DNA of 64,000 bases from Candidatus Woesearchaeota archaeon (GCA_018303405.1 JAGVYD010000015.1:1-64000), one strand, 5' to 3'; positions 7,854-16,707 are shown, counted from the stretch's first letter. Made by a program: numbers and translations. The notes: generated by a model from the letters alone, not told the origin.

Positions 7854-8333
7854 TCACAGGACATGGTCCTCATGCGAAGACCTGTAGCTGTGCAATTCAT
7901 CATCCTTGAACCACAGGCTGATTTCCTGTGCCGCAGTTTCCGGCTTGTCAGAAGCATGGATCAGGTTTCTGCCGCCCTTTTTATTCGCATCAGCATATGC
8001 AAGGCTGAGGTGCGCAAAGTCTCCCCTGATTGTGCCCGGCAAGGCATCATGGGGTGAGGTGGAGCCAACCATTTTCCTGACATTCTGGATCGCATGGACT
8101 CCTTCTATTGCCATTGCAACAATGGGGCCCTGGGTCACATAGTCAACTGTGACATCGAAAAATTTCTTGCCCCTATGCGCTTTGTAATGCTCTTCTGCGA
8201 ACTTCTTGTCTGCCCAGACCATCTTCAAGCCCACTATCTTTAGCCCTGTTTTTTCAAACCTGGCCAAAATTTCTCCGATCAGGCCCCTAAAGACTCCATC
8301 TGGCTTGATTAACACCAATGTTCTTTCAATCAT
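7854..8333 (-). CDS. ndk: Nucleoside diphosphate kinase
   Basis: 159 residues. It transfers the gamma phosphate of ATP to NDPs through a phospho-His. Seen: LVLIKPDG at the start, KFFDVTVDYVTQGP, the substrate loop around SPHDALPGTIRGDF, and NLIHASD with the catalytic His. Slightly longer than bacterial enzymes through a C-terminal tail. It is the last gene of the rpl7ae-rps28e-rpl24e-ndk group, an order conserved in archaea. Confidence 0.97.
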   Translation of the reverse strand: MIERTLVLIKPDGVFRGLIGEILARFEKTGLKIVGLKMVWADKKFAEEHYKAHRGKKFFDVTVDYVTQGPIVAMAIEGVHAIQNVRKMVGSTSPHDALPGTIRGDFAHLSLAYADANKKGGRNLIHASDKPETAAQEISLWFKDDELHSYRSSHEDHVL

Positions 8334-8353
8334 GCTTCCACCTTCTTTTGGGT

Positions 8354-8563
8354 TTATTGGTCCTGCGCTTCTGCTGCTGCGCCGGCCTGCTTGACTTTTG
8401 CGTATTCAGCAGTCCATCTTGTGGTTCTTGGATTCCGGCCAAGCTTTATCATATTCTTTTCGCACTTGTTGCTGCAAAAATAAAGCACCTTGGTGTCCTT
8501 CTTGACATACATTTTGCCGGTTCCCGGACTGATGTTGTTGTGGCAAAAACTGCATTTTGTCAT
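8354..8563 (-). CDS. rpl24e: 50S ribosomal protein L24e
   Basis: 69 residues. A treble-clef zinc protein: CSFCHN near the N terminus and CSNKCEKN form the C2-C2 site, then NPRTTRWTAEY, typical of L24e. The start at MTKCSFC is clear; the longer upstream frame is within S28e. The C-terminal tail is Ala/Gln-rich. It is 17 nt downstream of the S28e gene. Confidence 0.95.
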   Translation of the reverse strand: MTKCSFCHNNISPGTGKMYVKKDTKVLYFCSNKCEKNMIKLGRNPRTTRWTAEYAKVKQAGAAAEAQDQ

Positions 8564-8580
8564 ATTAATCACTTCCCTGA

Positions 8581-8895
8581 TTAGCCATTGCCCCTGCCGC
8601 CCTTGGCGAGCTGCCTGGCTTCGAATTCTGTTTCTCTCAGCATCAGAATGTCGCCTATCTGCACAGGCCCCTTGACATTCCTTCTTATGATTTTGTTGGC
8701 ATCCCTTCCTTCCAGGACTTTGCACCTGACCTGGATAACTTCTCCCCTCATGCCTGTCCTGCCAATGAGCTCTTCAACCCTAGCCGGGAATCCGGGAGTG
8801 AACTGGGTTTCGCCCTTCCCGCCTGTTGCGGCTGTTTCTGTGCCTGCTTCGCGGGCTGCTTTTTTCCTTCTTTGGTCCTTGTTGATTTGTCCCAT
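8581..8895 (-). CDS. rps28e: 30S ribosomal protein S28e
   Basis: 104 residues with the S28e core in the C-terminal 70: [44 protein letters not shown]. The N-terminal 35 residues are a charged, low-complexity extension ([17 protein letters not shown]...) not normally present. An internal start would give a standard-length protein, but the extension is open and in frame 11 nt after L7Ae. Confidence 0.95.
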   Translation of the reverse strand: MGQINKDQRRKKAAREAGTETAATGGKGETQFTPGFPARVEELIGRTGMRGEVIQVRCKVLEGRDANKIIRRNVKGPVQIGDILMLRETEFEARQLAKGGRGNG

Positions 8896-8906
8896 GTGTC
8901 ACACCA

Positions 8907-9251
8907 TTACTTCTTGAGCTTATTAGCCAATTCTTCTATAAGTCCCTTGGCATCGCCTTCAACTACAATCGCAACGCTGGATGTGGGCAAGTCAAGGCCC
9001 GCGGCTGCGCCGAGCTCCTCTCTGCTGCCGACTATTGCACAGACAACTCCCTTTTCCTCTGCGATCAGGGGGATGTGCATAATAATCTCTGGAGGAGAAA
9101 CATCCTTGGCAATTGCAACCAATTTTGCCTGGCCTTTTTCCAAGGCCTTTGTAACTTCATTTGTACCCTTCCTGAGCTTGCCTGTTGCTTTTGCTGTCTC
9201 TATTGCTTCAAAAACCTTTTCCTGCATTTCCTTTGGTAATTCTTCTACCAT
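8907..9251 (-). CDS. rpl7ae: 50S ribosomal protein L7Ae (also box C/D, H/ACA and RNase P component)
   Basis: 114 residues. L7Ae binds kink-turns in 23S rRNA, guide RNAs and RNase P RNA. Seen: GTNEVTKALEKGQAKLV (RNA-binding helix), AKDVSPPEI, HIPLIAEEK and the LGAAAGLD loop. It is the first gene of the ribosomal protein cluster. Upstream (9252-9300) is the likely promoter region, divergent from the structured repeat at 9387. Confidence 0.97.
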   Translation of the reverse strand: MVEELPKEMQEKVFEAIETAKATGKLRKGTNEVTKALEKGQAKLVAIAKDVSPPEIIMHIPLIAEEKGVVCAIVGSREELGAAAGLDLPTSSVAIVVEGDAKGLIEELANKLKK

Positions 9252-9360
9252 GTTATTCCACCCCGAGTTAAGACTTTAGGACAAGATAATTAAGAATCTG
9301 TCCCTCGTTCAGGCCATTTGGCCGTCATCAGTCACTGGTATCTAAAATGGAAAAATACAG

Positions 9361-9370
9361 GGTTTATAAA
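9361..9370 (+). promoter_or_regulatory. TATA box in front of the structured element at 9387
   Basis: GGTTTATAAA, with predicted start of transcription near 9390, right at the outer stem of the nested-hairpin element and far from any start codon. Confidence 0.5.
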
Positions 9371-9386
9371 TGTTGCGGGAGTGGCA

Positions 9387-9550
9387 GGCTTTGCCCGAAA
9401 ACTCGCCTTTCGGCCCGGTTTGGGCATCCGCTCAGCATTGCAGCTTCCCATGCATTGCATTTTTCTCCTCTACAACCCCGAAAAATGCATAATCCCTCCG
9501 GGAATGGGCTTCGCAAAATTGATGCCCAAACTCACTTTTCAGACAAAGCC
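9387..9550 (+). ncRNA. Candidate structured RNA / palindromic repeat, family 1 copy A
   Basis: Nested stems read directly. Outer P1 is GGCTTTG (9387-9393) with CAAAGCC (9544-9550), extended by GAAAA/TTTTC. A small hairpin GCC-TTTC-GGC spans 9405-9414. P2 is an 11-bp stem (9418-9428 with 9521-9531). P3 is TGCATTTTTC (9456-9465) with GAAAAATGCA (9480-9489). The same architecture and near-identical length recur at 22481-22642, with compensatory changes in P1 and P2. A TATA box sits just upstream. It could be a trans-acting RNA, a leader, or a MITE-like repeat; strand is a guess from the promoter. Confidence 0.65.
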
Positions 9551-9559
9551 GAAGTGGAA

Positions 9560-9582
9560 TGCCAATTTGGCAAATATTTATT
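9560..9582 (+). promoter_or_regulatory. Palindrome plus TATA box for the 9609 gene
   Basis: TGCCAA-T-TTGGCA (9560-9572) abuts AATATTTATTA (9573-9583), about 30 nt before ATG 9609. The palindrome overlaps the BRE position and could be an operator. Confidence 0.45.
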
Positions 9583-9608
9583 AATTGCCAGCCAGAGCTT
9601 GGTGGCAC

Positions 9609-10196
9609 ATGCCAGAACCTATAACACACCAAGAAGTTTTGCAGGGCCTTACAATAGACGGCTTTGTCAGCTACCTGAATGACATGCTGCATACAAACGA
9701 GGGAACAGTTTTCCTTGGCGAAGCAATGATAGACCCTATGCTGATGCGCAATCTGATTAGGCATGCAACCAGGCATTTACTGGGTGAGCCGATTGTGGTT
9801 GCAAAGAGCAAGGGCTTCTACGATATCCGGCAGGAAACCCCTGATTCCGTCAACATGCTTGGCCGCGGCATGCAGGATTCAAGAAGCATAGGGCATATAA
9901 TTGTGACTCATCATACAGATGAAGTCCTGGGCAGGGGCATTCCTGTTTATGAAAACATTGACATAAGCATCCGTGATTCCCTGCAGCTTAAAGATGGCTC
10001 AACACTGTCACCGTCGACAATCAGGGTGTCCGGGATTTATGACTATGGCTGGCATCTTCACAGGGACGATAAAGGCAAGGCAGGGCTGGTCAATCTTCGC
10101 ATCATGGACACACTAAAGCTTTTTCCAAATGAGATATTCTACAGGGGAGGCTATCCTCTCACTGCAAATTACTGGGAACCCGGCCAGAATGAATAA
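9609..10196 (+). CDS. Hypothetical protein, 195 aa
   Basis: Not recognised. Soluble, no membrane segment or signal peptide. Several His-containing stretches are visible (RHATRHLL, IIVTHHTDE, GWHLHRDD), but no metal-binding signature I can name. Start at MPEPITHQ is favoured over an upstream TTG because the TATA box at 9573-9583 gives a leaderless ATG. The following gene is convergent. Confidence 0.7.
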   Translation: MPEPITHQEVLQGLTIDGFVSYLNDMLHTNEGTVFLGEAMIDPMLMRNLIRHATRHLLGEPIVVAKSKGFYDIRQETPDSVNMLGRGMQDSRSIGHIIVTHHTDEVLGRGIPVYENIDISIRDSLQLKDGSTLSPSTIRVSGIYDYGWHLHRDDKGKAGLVNLRIMDTLKLFPNEIFYRGGYPLTANYWEPGQNE

Positions 10197-10222
10197 TTTT
10201 TTTGCCTTCAGGATGCGCAACA

Positions 10223-10747
10223 TCAGAAAGTGTCCCAGTATTCCTGGAGATGGTCAACCTGTTCCTTTGGCCCCAGCCAGGTAAGCAGTTTTGACCTTTT
10301 TTTATGGTCATCTTCCGCACCCCACTCATAAAGCACCTCAATCATGCCCACATCAGGCATGCCAGTCAGCTCAGCTATCTGGCGTATATCTGGCTCGGCC
10401 CAGACAACACCGCCTGAATCAAATGCATATGCCGGAAAAATGCCCTCTTTTTCGAGATAGGAAAGTATATTCTGAATGTAGGGGAGATGGTGCTCTATGA
10501 GAGAATGGACTGTAGCAGCCCTGGCTTCGCGGATTTGGGAATGGGAATATGACTCATCCATCACTGACAGCTGTTCCAGCCTATCCTGGAGCGATGAATT
10601 TTCAGGGACAACTATCTTTACAGGTATTTTTCCATCACCCCTGCCATTGCCCGGCATCTCTATTTTTTCCCTTAGGCCCGGACCCAGCTTTAGCAGGCTT
10701 GACGCGCCAAATACCGGTTTCTCTATGGTGTTTGCCATCAATGCCAT
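10223..10747 (-). CDS. Hypothetical protein, 174 aa
   Basis: Not recognised. Predicted soluble alpha/beta; the C-terminal half (VWAEPDIRQIAELTGMP...LLTWLGPKEQVDHLQEYWD) looks like a helical bundle. The start at MALMANTIEK matches a TATA-like TTTTAAAG about 28 nt upstream on the minus strand. Convergent with the 9609 gene and divergent from the 10828 gene. Confidence 0.65.
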   Translation of the reverse strand: MALMANTIEKPVFGASSLLKLGPGLREKIEMPGNGRGDGKIPVKIVVPENSSLQDRLEQLSVMDESYSHSQIREARAATVHSLIEHHLPYIQNILSYLEKEGIFPAYAFDSGGVVWAEPDIRQIAELTGMPDVGMIEVLYEWGAEDDHKKRSKLLTWLGPKEQVDHLQEYWDTF

Positions 10748-10827
10748 ATAAAATTCCAAGGGCGTTGGCTTTAAAACTTTTGGCGTTAATCATTAGGCTA
10801 ATAAACCAGGCTGAATATCCAGCGAAT

Positions 10828-11226
10828 ATGTCATTTGTCAGAAAATATTATGAGTATTCAACACAGCCAACATTGCCTGTCCAGTCAGCCTACAAGCTGC
10901 TTTGGAAACTCTCGACGGAGAATGGCTCAAAGAGGGCAACAGCCTATGCTTATGTCGGCGAAACCAACTACCAGTCACACGCCATCCAGTATGCTTTGCT
11001 TACAAGGCAGTGCAACCAGGACGATATTCTGTTAGGCGATATAAATCCGCATACAAGGCAATTTGAGGAATATGACAGGAGAATGCCTGCAAGGGTAAAG
11101 CATGATGGCAATGGAAATATAATCGCAATGGATGTTCCAGAGGGCCAGATCCAAAGGCTGAAGACACTGGATCAATTATTGGGCATTGGAAATATTGAAA
11201 TTGTGCAGCAAATATCTGCAGCATAG
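10828..11226 (+). CDS. Hypothetical protein, 132 aa
   Basis: Not recognised. Starts MSFVRKYYEYSTQPTLPVQSAY; soluble, Gln- and Tyr-rich N-terminal half, with LDQLLGIGNIEIVQQ near the end. I prefer ATG 10828 because GGCTAATAAACC about 27 nt upstream is a plausible TATA element; longer upstream frames run through the divergent gene. Confidence 0.6.
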   Translation: MSFVRKYYEYSTQPTLPVQSAYKLLWKLSTENGSKRATAYAYVGETNYQSHAIQYALLTRQCNQDDILLGDINPHTRQFEEYDRRMPARVKHDGNGNIIAMDVPEGQIQRLKTLDQLLGIGNIEIVQQISAA

Positions 11227-11318
11227 CAGAAACAATTTTTCTTGAGACTGGATAATTCGGGCAGAGAAAAAATAAAACAAAATATCTTCCCAAGGAAAAT
11301 CTGCCTTAAGATATACAT

Positions 11319-11732
11319 TCATGGCCAGGCAGTAATTATTATCCCCATCACGAGCATCACAATCAGGTAATGGAAAGCATTTATCATGAACAGCCTAAGC
11401 GGCTTTCCTTCCCACAGCACCATTCCCATCAGGACTGTTGCTATAAACCCAAGCCAGGCCCAGAAAGCGATTTGCATGCCAAGCAAGACTGTGGATGCCC
11501 TGGTGTAATAAATGAACAGGGAAAGCATGTATGCCATTACCAATGCGCCGATAAACGCCATGATATAAGACTTGGCCATGCCTTTTTGCTTGTTCTTCTT
11601 CAGCTGCTTCGGCGTCAATCCGGCATCCTTTGTCCAGGCACTGCCAAACAAAGGCCCGTACCATATCGATCCTATCACAATATTAGCAATTGCGCAAACC
11701 AACACTGCATAGATATTTACAGATCCGCCCAT
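11319..11732 (-). CDS. DUF1761-like small membrane protein
   Basis: 137 residues with four predicted membrane segments. The IGSIWYGPLFGSAW motif after the first segment, followed by a Lys-rich cytoplasmic loop, matches the DUF1761 pattern; function unknown. A G-rich Shine-Dalgarno-like run (GGGGGG) precedes the ATG by a few nt, so this gene probably has a leader; a TATA-like TATATAAAA is near 11789-11799. Confidence 0.75.
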   Translation of the reverse strand: MGGSVNIYAVLVCAIANIVIGSIWYGPLFGSAWTKDAGLTPKQLKKNKQKGMAKSYIMAFIGALVMAYMLSLFIYYTRASTVLLGMQIAFWAWLGFIATVLMGMVLWEGKPLRLFMINAFHYLIVMLVMGIIITAWP

Positions 11733-11875
11733 GTTATCCCCCCGCTGCATTGCAATATGCAGCCATTTGACATTCCTTTGCTTTAAGTTTTATATACTTT
11801 GTTGTTTTCAACACGCCAGTTTCCAGGGCAAGACTTTTAAATTGAACATTTTTCCATAGCGTCAAGGGGTGTATA

Positions 11876-12355
11876 ATGATGAAAAAAGAAATGATGTTTT
11901 TTTGGACAGCCTTTATCGCATTGCTTGTGCTGTTTTTTTCAGGATGCACGGCATCGATTGCGCCAAATCCAGATGACAGCGCACTTGGAGGGGGCACACC
12001 TGTTAATCAGGGCCAGGCAGATGCAGCGTCTCCAGATGACGGGACAGCAGATTCTGCAGCACCGGATGCCACTACGCCAGTCAAGCAATTTTCAGTTGAA
12101 GCCAAGCAGTTTGAGTTCGTGCCTGGAACACTTATCGTCAATAAAGGCGACTTTGTCAAACTGACAGTCACAAGCACAGATGTTGAGCATGGATTTGCAA
12201 TCCCCGAGTTCGGCGTGAATGTCAAGCTGCCTCCGAATGAGCCACAGCAGGTTGAATTTATTGCTGACAAGTCCGGCGAGTTCACGATAATGTGCAGCGT
12301 CTACTGCGGGTCAGGCCACAGGGAGATGAAGGGACTGCTGATTGTGAATGAATAA
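11876..12355 (+). CDS. CuA-type cupredoxin lipoprotein (COX2/NosZ C-terminal-like)
   Basis: 159 residues. Signal peptide with a lipobox-like LVLFFSGC (Cys ~24), an Ala/Asp/Pro-rich linker to about residue 68, then a cupredoxin domain. EHGFAIPEF supplies a His ligand and CSVYCGSGHREMKG contains the CxxxCxxxHxxM ligand set of the binuclear CuA centre. The protein should sit on the outer face of the membrane as an electron carrier or copper-binding protein. No oxidase subunit I or N2O reductase is nearby. Preceded by TATA (ACTTTTAAAT) and SD-like AAGGGGTG. Confidence 0.88.
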   Translation: MMKKEMMFFWTAFIALLVLFFSGCTASIAPNPDDSALGGGTPVNQGQADAASPDDGTADSAAPDATTPVKQFSVEAKQFEFVPGTLIVNKGDFVKLTVTSTDVEHGFAIPEFGVNVKLPPNEPQQVEFIADKSGEFTIMCSVYCGSGHREMKGLLIVNE

Positions 12356-12399
12356 AATTTCTTGGAATTTATTTTTTTATTTTAAATTTCTGCCGAATT

Positions 12400-13422
12400 T
12401 TAAGATGCTTTTGCAGTTATTGCTGAAGATATGGGCTTGTAAAAATTGCCGTCAGGCCCTTTTGTGAACCCAAGGCGCCCTGCAGTTCTGTCATACCTTC
12501 TTATGGCGAATTCCTTTTCAATCTTATGGCCGCCTGAGGCATGAACCCACATATTGTTTTCTGCTGATTGTATCCCCAAAGTTTCAATGCCTTGCTTAAC
12601 GGCCCATGCAGTTGTGTAATCGACAAGGAAAGCTTCCCAATCAAGAGGGGCCAGGGCCCAGGAATCTCCAAAAACTTGCCTCCGGGGCGTTCGCATTTCT
12701 GCGTACTCAGGCCTTATCCCCTGAATCTGCTTAATAAGCAGGGTTTTGGAATCCGTGAAGTCAAACCCTGCAAGGCCCTGCAATATCTGATCAAAATGCA
12801 AGCCAAAGCCAAATTTTCCGTCCAGATACACTTCAAAAATCAAGCCATCCTGATAGCGAGCTCCCCATTCTTTTTCAGGGCCATCGGTTTCTGCATATTC
12901 GGGGTTAATGCTACTCAGTTTTCCTATTTGATATCTTGCTTTTGTGGCATTGCGCATTTTATTTTCCGGCTTAACATACTTGGCGAACAAATTGTCATTT
13001 TCCAATCCTGCTAGTTCATGGCCAGCAAATTCAAGCATTTTATCGTGGAGAAGCAGCATATATTCCGTATCTGGGCCCGCATTGTAATTTGCTGCTTTTC
13101 GTTGCGCCAAAGCAACTGCCCTGACCAGTTCATGCATTTCCAGCCCACCTGAGTCCCTTATGTCTTTTGGAGGTATTCTCAAAACCTCACTGAAAGGCAG
13201 ATTGTTCACATGCCATGCAACAAAATTGCGACCAAAGGCGCGATAAATTTCCGGCAAGGGCACTGCCCGCAGCATTCCAACAAGCTGATCCTTTCTTTGA
13301 TATTGGTCCAATCCACTTAGTGAATTGTCCACTGGGGGATTCTTGTGCAAGAAATCCACAATTGCATCTATCGTAATTTCTGGCTTGTGTACTGTTTCTG
13401 CAATAACTTCAGGTGCTGCCAT
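12400..13422 (-). CDS. Hypothetical protein, 340 aa
   Basis: Not recognised. Soluble, no repeats; C-terminal part contains ASGGHKIEKEFAIRRYDR. Two starts are possible: ATG 13422 (MAAPEVIAE), about 28 nt after GATTTAAAAG, or TTG 13494, preceded by its own TATA-like ATATTTAAAT. I prefer the ATG. Confidence 0.65.
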   Translation of the reverse strand: MAAPEVIAETVHKPEITIDAIVDFLHKNPPVDNSLSGLDQYQRKDQLVGMLRAVPLPEIYRAFGRNFVAWHVNNLPFSEVLRIPPKDIRDSGGLEMHELVRAVALAQRKAANYNAGPDTEYMLLLHDKMLEFAGHELAGLENDNLFAKYVKPENKMRNATKARYQIGKLSSINPEYAETDGPEKEWGARYQDGLIFEVYLDGKFGFGLHFDQILQGLAGFDFTDSKTLLIKQIQGIRPEYAEMRTPRRQVFGDSWALAPLDWEAFLVDYTTAWAVKQGIETLGIQSAENNMWVHASGGHKIEKEFAIRRYDRTAGRLGFTKGPDGNFYKPISSAITAKAS

Positions 13423-13822
13423 GTTGTCGTGCTGTGAATAAATCTTGGCCGCTTTTAAATCTTTGTTTTTTTTGTCACTATTAAGATACGACAAAAATAT
13501 GAAAATGCAAAGATTTAAATATTCCCGATGCTTGGTAAATTTTCTGATAAAAATGGCACGAGATGGTTTCCTTCATCGAATGGAGAACTGATTCTGTTTC
13601 ATTTAGTCTTACTGCCAAAAAAATTCTTCCAGAATTCCATTGGTAGCTTGCCTGCTGCCAAAAAACCAAAACAACAATTCTATGTTCCCTGAAAGGGAAA
13701 GCAAGCATTATTCGGGCCCGGAAATTCTTTGTTTTTCCGACGGCAAAAATGGCAAAATGAAATAGCGAGAGCTGTGAGTAGAAATCAATCGATAAACCTA
13801 TAATAAATATGGAGGAATAAAA
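13423..13822. other. Gene-free 400-bp stretch
   Basis: Only short frames, such as a 27-codon frame from ATG 13563. It holds the promoter of the 12400 gene, and GGAGGAAT just before 13823 is a clear Shine-Dalgarno for the next gene. No repeat or RNA recognised. Confidence 0.5.
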
Positions 13823-14146
13823 ATGAGAGATGACAAACCTGAAGTTTTTGATAAGGCAGAAGTTCAGTACAATCTGATGATGGGGGTATTGGGCCAAATA
13901 AATAGGGAGAACCCCCACTCGTTAATTCCGCTTAGGCTACTTGTCTACGTAAAGGACTATGAAGAACGGCTGAGTTACTGCACCAGCATGGATTTGAGCG
14001 ATGCGCTGAAGAGGTATTGGAAGGACTTCGATGTGCCAAAAGAGTATAGGTCGCGGCTGGAGGATATCGCTACGATTACCCCGGCTAAGGCAGATCGACT
14101 GATGACAAAAATCGAAAAGAACCGGAGAAAATCTGGTTTAGTTTAG
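13823..14146 (+). CDS. Hypothetical protein, 107 aa, in operon with a radical SAM gene
   Basis: Not recognised. Small, charged, helical (MRDDKPEVFDKAEVQYNLMM; DALKRYWKDF; TPAKADRLMTKIEKNRRK). A strong SD (GGAGG, seven nt upstream) fixes the start. It ends 12 nt before the radical SAM gene, which also has a strong SD, so the two probably form an operon. Small helical partners are common next to radical SAM enzymes, but no partner role can be shown here. Confidence 0.7.
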   Translation: MRDDKPEVFDKAEVQYNLMMGVLGQINRENPHSLIPLRLLVYVKDYEERLSYCTSMDLSDALKRYWKDFDVPKEYRSRLEDIATITPAKADRLMTKIEKNRRKSGLV

Positions 14147-14158
14147 GAGGGATGTAAA

Positions 14159-15347
14159 ATGACAAAAGACAAAAGAATAACATACGAAGACTACCAGAAG
14201 GGAAGGTTTGTTGGAGAAGGAGTAGGAGCGCCTGAATTTAAGCTGAACATTGCCAAACCAGACCCAATTCAAAATAATTTTCTTCATTGAAGGCAAACTT
14301 AAGGCAGCCAAGCTTTTGCTCCAAAAAGAAGGGGTAAAATCGCAGTTTGATATCCCTATTGCCCCAAACAGAATCTCAACCTGCAATGGGATATTCCTAA
14401 GGCTAAATGAGGGTGACAAATACGAATGGCTAAAAGTAAACCTGCGGGATAATTCGCCATATTACCTTGTAAAAAGCAAAGAAGGCTTTGCGGTTACAAA
14501 TGAAGCAGGCGATAAGCTCACGGATTCAGTTGGGCTTTTTAATCCCTACGGGGGCAGCAGGATTTTTACACCGCAGCTTTCAGGGGTTTATGCCGTCTCA
14601 CTTTTTGGCTGCGAGCTGATTAACCTTGGCACGGATTGCAAGTTCTGCGCATCTCCTGCGTACCAGGGAATGAAGTATTCGCGAACGGAATTTGGTGATG
14701 AACTGCGGAGAATCAATGCTGTAAGGCAAATAGATTCTGTTACTGTAAATGCAGGTAGCATTGTAACAAAAAAGGACAGGGGCTATGCCATGATGGCGCC
14801 TTATATCCAAATTTTAAAGCAGGAAAGAGTCAAGTCTGTTAATTTGGAACTTATGCCGCCGACATTTCAGGGAAGGGATCTTGATTCTTTTCTGGAAAAT
14901 GCAAGGGAAGATGGCGTAACCTCCCTTCAATTCAATATTGAGGTATGGGACAAGGATAAGAGATTGCAGATAATGCCATACAAGGGCAAAATCCCAACAG
15001 AAGATTATTTAGCCACCATAAACCGAACGGCAGTAATTTTTGGACCAGGAAAAGCGTCTTCTGGGCTAATAGCGTGCCTAAATGATATAGATGAGCTTAG
15101 GATTGGGGCCAATGCTATTATTGACGCAGATGGCATACCTACAATTGACATGTTCAGATCGCTATCCGGGACCAAGCTTGCAAACCTAAACCCGACTGTG
15201 AACTATAAACCATTATTGGTGCTGGAAAAGGAAATAAATCAGCGCCTGATAGACAGATATGGCACTAATTTTTCCAAGACATTGGAAGGCTGCCTAAAAT
15301 GCGGAGGATGCAATACATATGGGGAAAACCTTCCAACAGGATTTTAG
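14159..15347 (+). CDS. Radical SAM-like protein, interrupted by a frameshift
   Basis: Two frames together make one protein of about 395 residues. Frame one begins at ATG 14159 with SD GGAGGGATG, encodes MTKDKRITYEDYQKGRF... and stops at 14290. The other frame is open to 15347, but its only early start is a TTG at 14250. The switch (one surplus base) lies at about 14250-14285. The body has GCELINLGTDCKFC (C-x8-C-x2-C), a spaced-out radical SAM-like cluster. It also has FNIEVWDKD and GPGKASSGLIACL, as in radical SAM TIM barrels, and a C-terminal CLKCGGC that could bind an auxiliary cluster. Reaction unknown. The frameshift may be real decay or a sequence error. Confidence 0.7.
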
Positions 15348-15429
15348 GAACAATACTTTGCCAGATCTTGATTTTATTTTTTTCTTTTTTCCACAAATTA
15401 TATAAATTCGCTTAGGGTCGTGATACACA

Positions 15430-16707
15430 ATGAAACTCGAGAATGCGCGCGGGACAAGGGATTACCTCCCGGAGGAGAAGATTGCAAGGGACAGGATAGT
15501 TGACACGCTGAGGAATGTTTTTGAGACATTTGGCTATTCCCCTCTGGAAACGCCGGCGCTGGAAAGGTTTGATGTGCTGTCATCAAAATACGCAGGCGGC
15601 TCAGAAATCCTGAAGGAGACTTTCAAGCTCATAGACCAGGGAAAAAGGGAACTGGGCATGAGGTATGACCTTACCGTGCCTCTATCGAGAGTGGTTGGCC
15701 AGAATCCAAACCTGAAATTCCCGTTTAAACGGTACCAAATTGAAAAAGTGTGGAGGGACGGCCCTGTCGGGCCGGGAAGATACCGTGAATTCCTCCAGGC
15801 GGATGTCGATATCATCGGCGTCAAAAATGTCGCAGCAGAGGCAGAGCTGATAGAAATTGCCCTGGTGGCATTTGAAAGGCTCGGGCTGGACATTGTTGTC
15901 AAATTCAACAACAGGAAAATACTCAATGCAATACTGGATTTTGCAGGCGTGCCTCAGGAAAAGCATGATGCAACCATCCTGACAATAGACAAGCTTGACA
16001 AAATCGGCAAGGATGAGCTGAAAAAGGAGCTCGAACAGGCTGTAAGGCTTGACGAGGGGCAAGTAAAGAAATTGCTGGAGCTCATAATCCAGCCAGGCAA
16101 GAATGAGCAGAAGGTTGTTGCGCTTAGGCTGAAGCTAAAGGGGGCCGAGGCTGAAGAGGCAATAAAGGAAATCGAGGATTTGCTTGCAATTGCGGACTTT
16201 GAGAATGTGATTTTTGATGTCTCTCTGGCGAGGGGCCTTTCATATTACACCGGGACTGTCTTTGAGGCTGTGCTGAATGACAATAAAATAAAAAGCTCAG
16301 TTGCAGGCGGAGGAAGGTATGACAGGATGATAGGGGCCCTGCTCGGCCAGGCCAGGGAATATCCTGCAGTTGGAATCAGTTTCGGCGTTGACAGGATTTT
16401 TGCCGCGCTTGACAAAGGAGAAAAGGACAAGACTGTCACAAAAATATTTGTCATTCCAATCAAGACTTACAAGGAATCACTTGAGATAACGAGAAAGCTG
16501 AGGGAAGCCGGAATCAAGGCAGACATGGACATGCAGGGCAAAGGGCCTTCGCGGAATCTAGACTATGCAAACTCCCTTGGCATCCCTTATGCCCTGTTTG
16601 TCGGCGGGCAGGAAATACAAGAGAAAAAATTCAAGCTAAAGGACATGAAGTCAGGAAAGGAGGAGCTTCTCGGAATAAATGAAGTTATCGATAGGCTAAA
16701 ATCCTGA
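15430..16707 (+). CDS. hisS: Histidyl-tRNA synthetase
   Basis: 425 residues, normal length for a class II enzyme charging tRNA-His. Seen: GTRDYLPEE at the start, motif 2 region (YQIEKVWRDGPVGPGRYREFLQ), the His-specific GLSYYTGTVFEA, motif 3 (PAVGISFGVDRI), and a C-terminal anticodon-binding domain (residues ~330-425). TATA (ATTATATAAAT near 15398) puts transcription start at the ATG, a leaderless mRNA. Confidence 0.97.
   Translation: MKLENARGTRDYLPEEKIARDRIVDTLRNVFETFGYSPLETPALERFDVLSSKYAGGSEILKETFKLIDQGKRELGMRYDLTVPLSRVVGQNPNLKFPFKRYQIEKVWRDGPVGPGRYREFLQADVDIIGVKNVAAEAELIEIALVAFERLGLDIVVKFNNRKILNAILDFAGVPQEKHDATILTIDKLDKIGKDELKKELEQAVRLDEGQVKKLLELIIQPGKNEQKVVALRLKLKGAEAEEAIKEIEDLLAIADFENVIFDVSLARGLSYYTGTVFEAVLNDNKIKSSVAGGGRYDRMIGALLGQAREYPAVGISFGVDRIFAALDKGEKDKTVTKIFVIPIKTYKESLEITRKLREAGIKADMDMQGKGPSRNLDYANSLGIPYALFVGGQEIQEKKFKLKDMKSGKEELLGINEVIDRLKS

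Noticed and set aside
13481-13918. Minus-strand frame of 145 codons
   Set aside because: Composition is not protein-like, it runs antisense into a gene with a strong SD, and has no recognisable motif.
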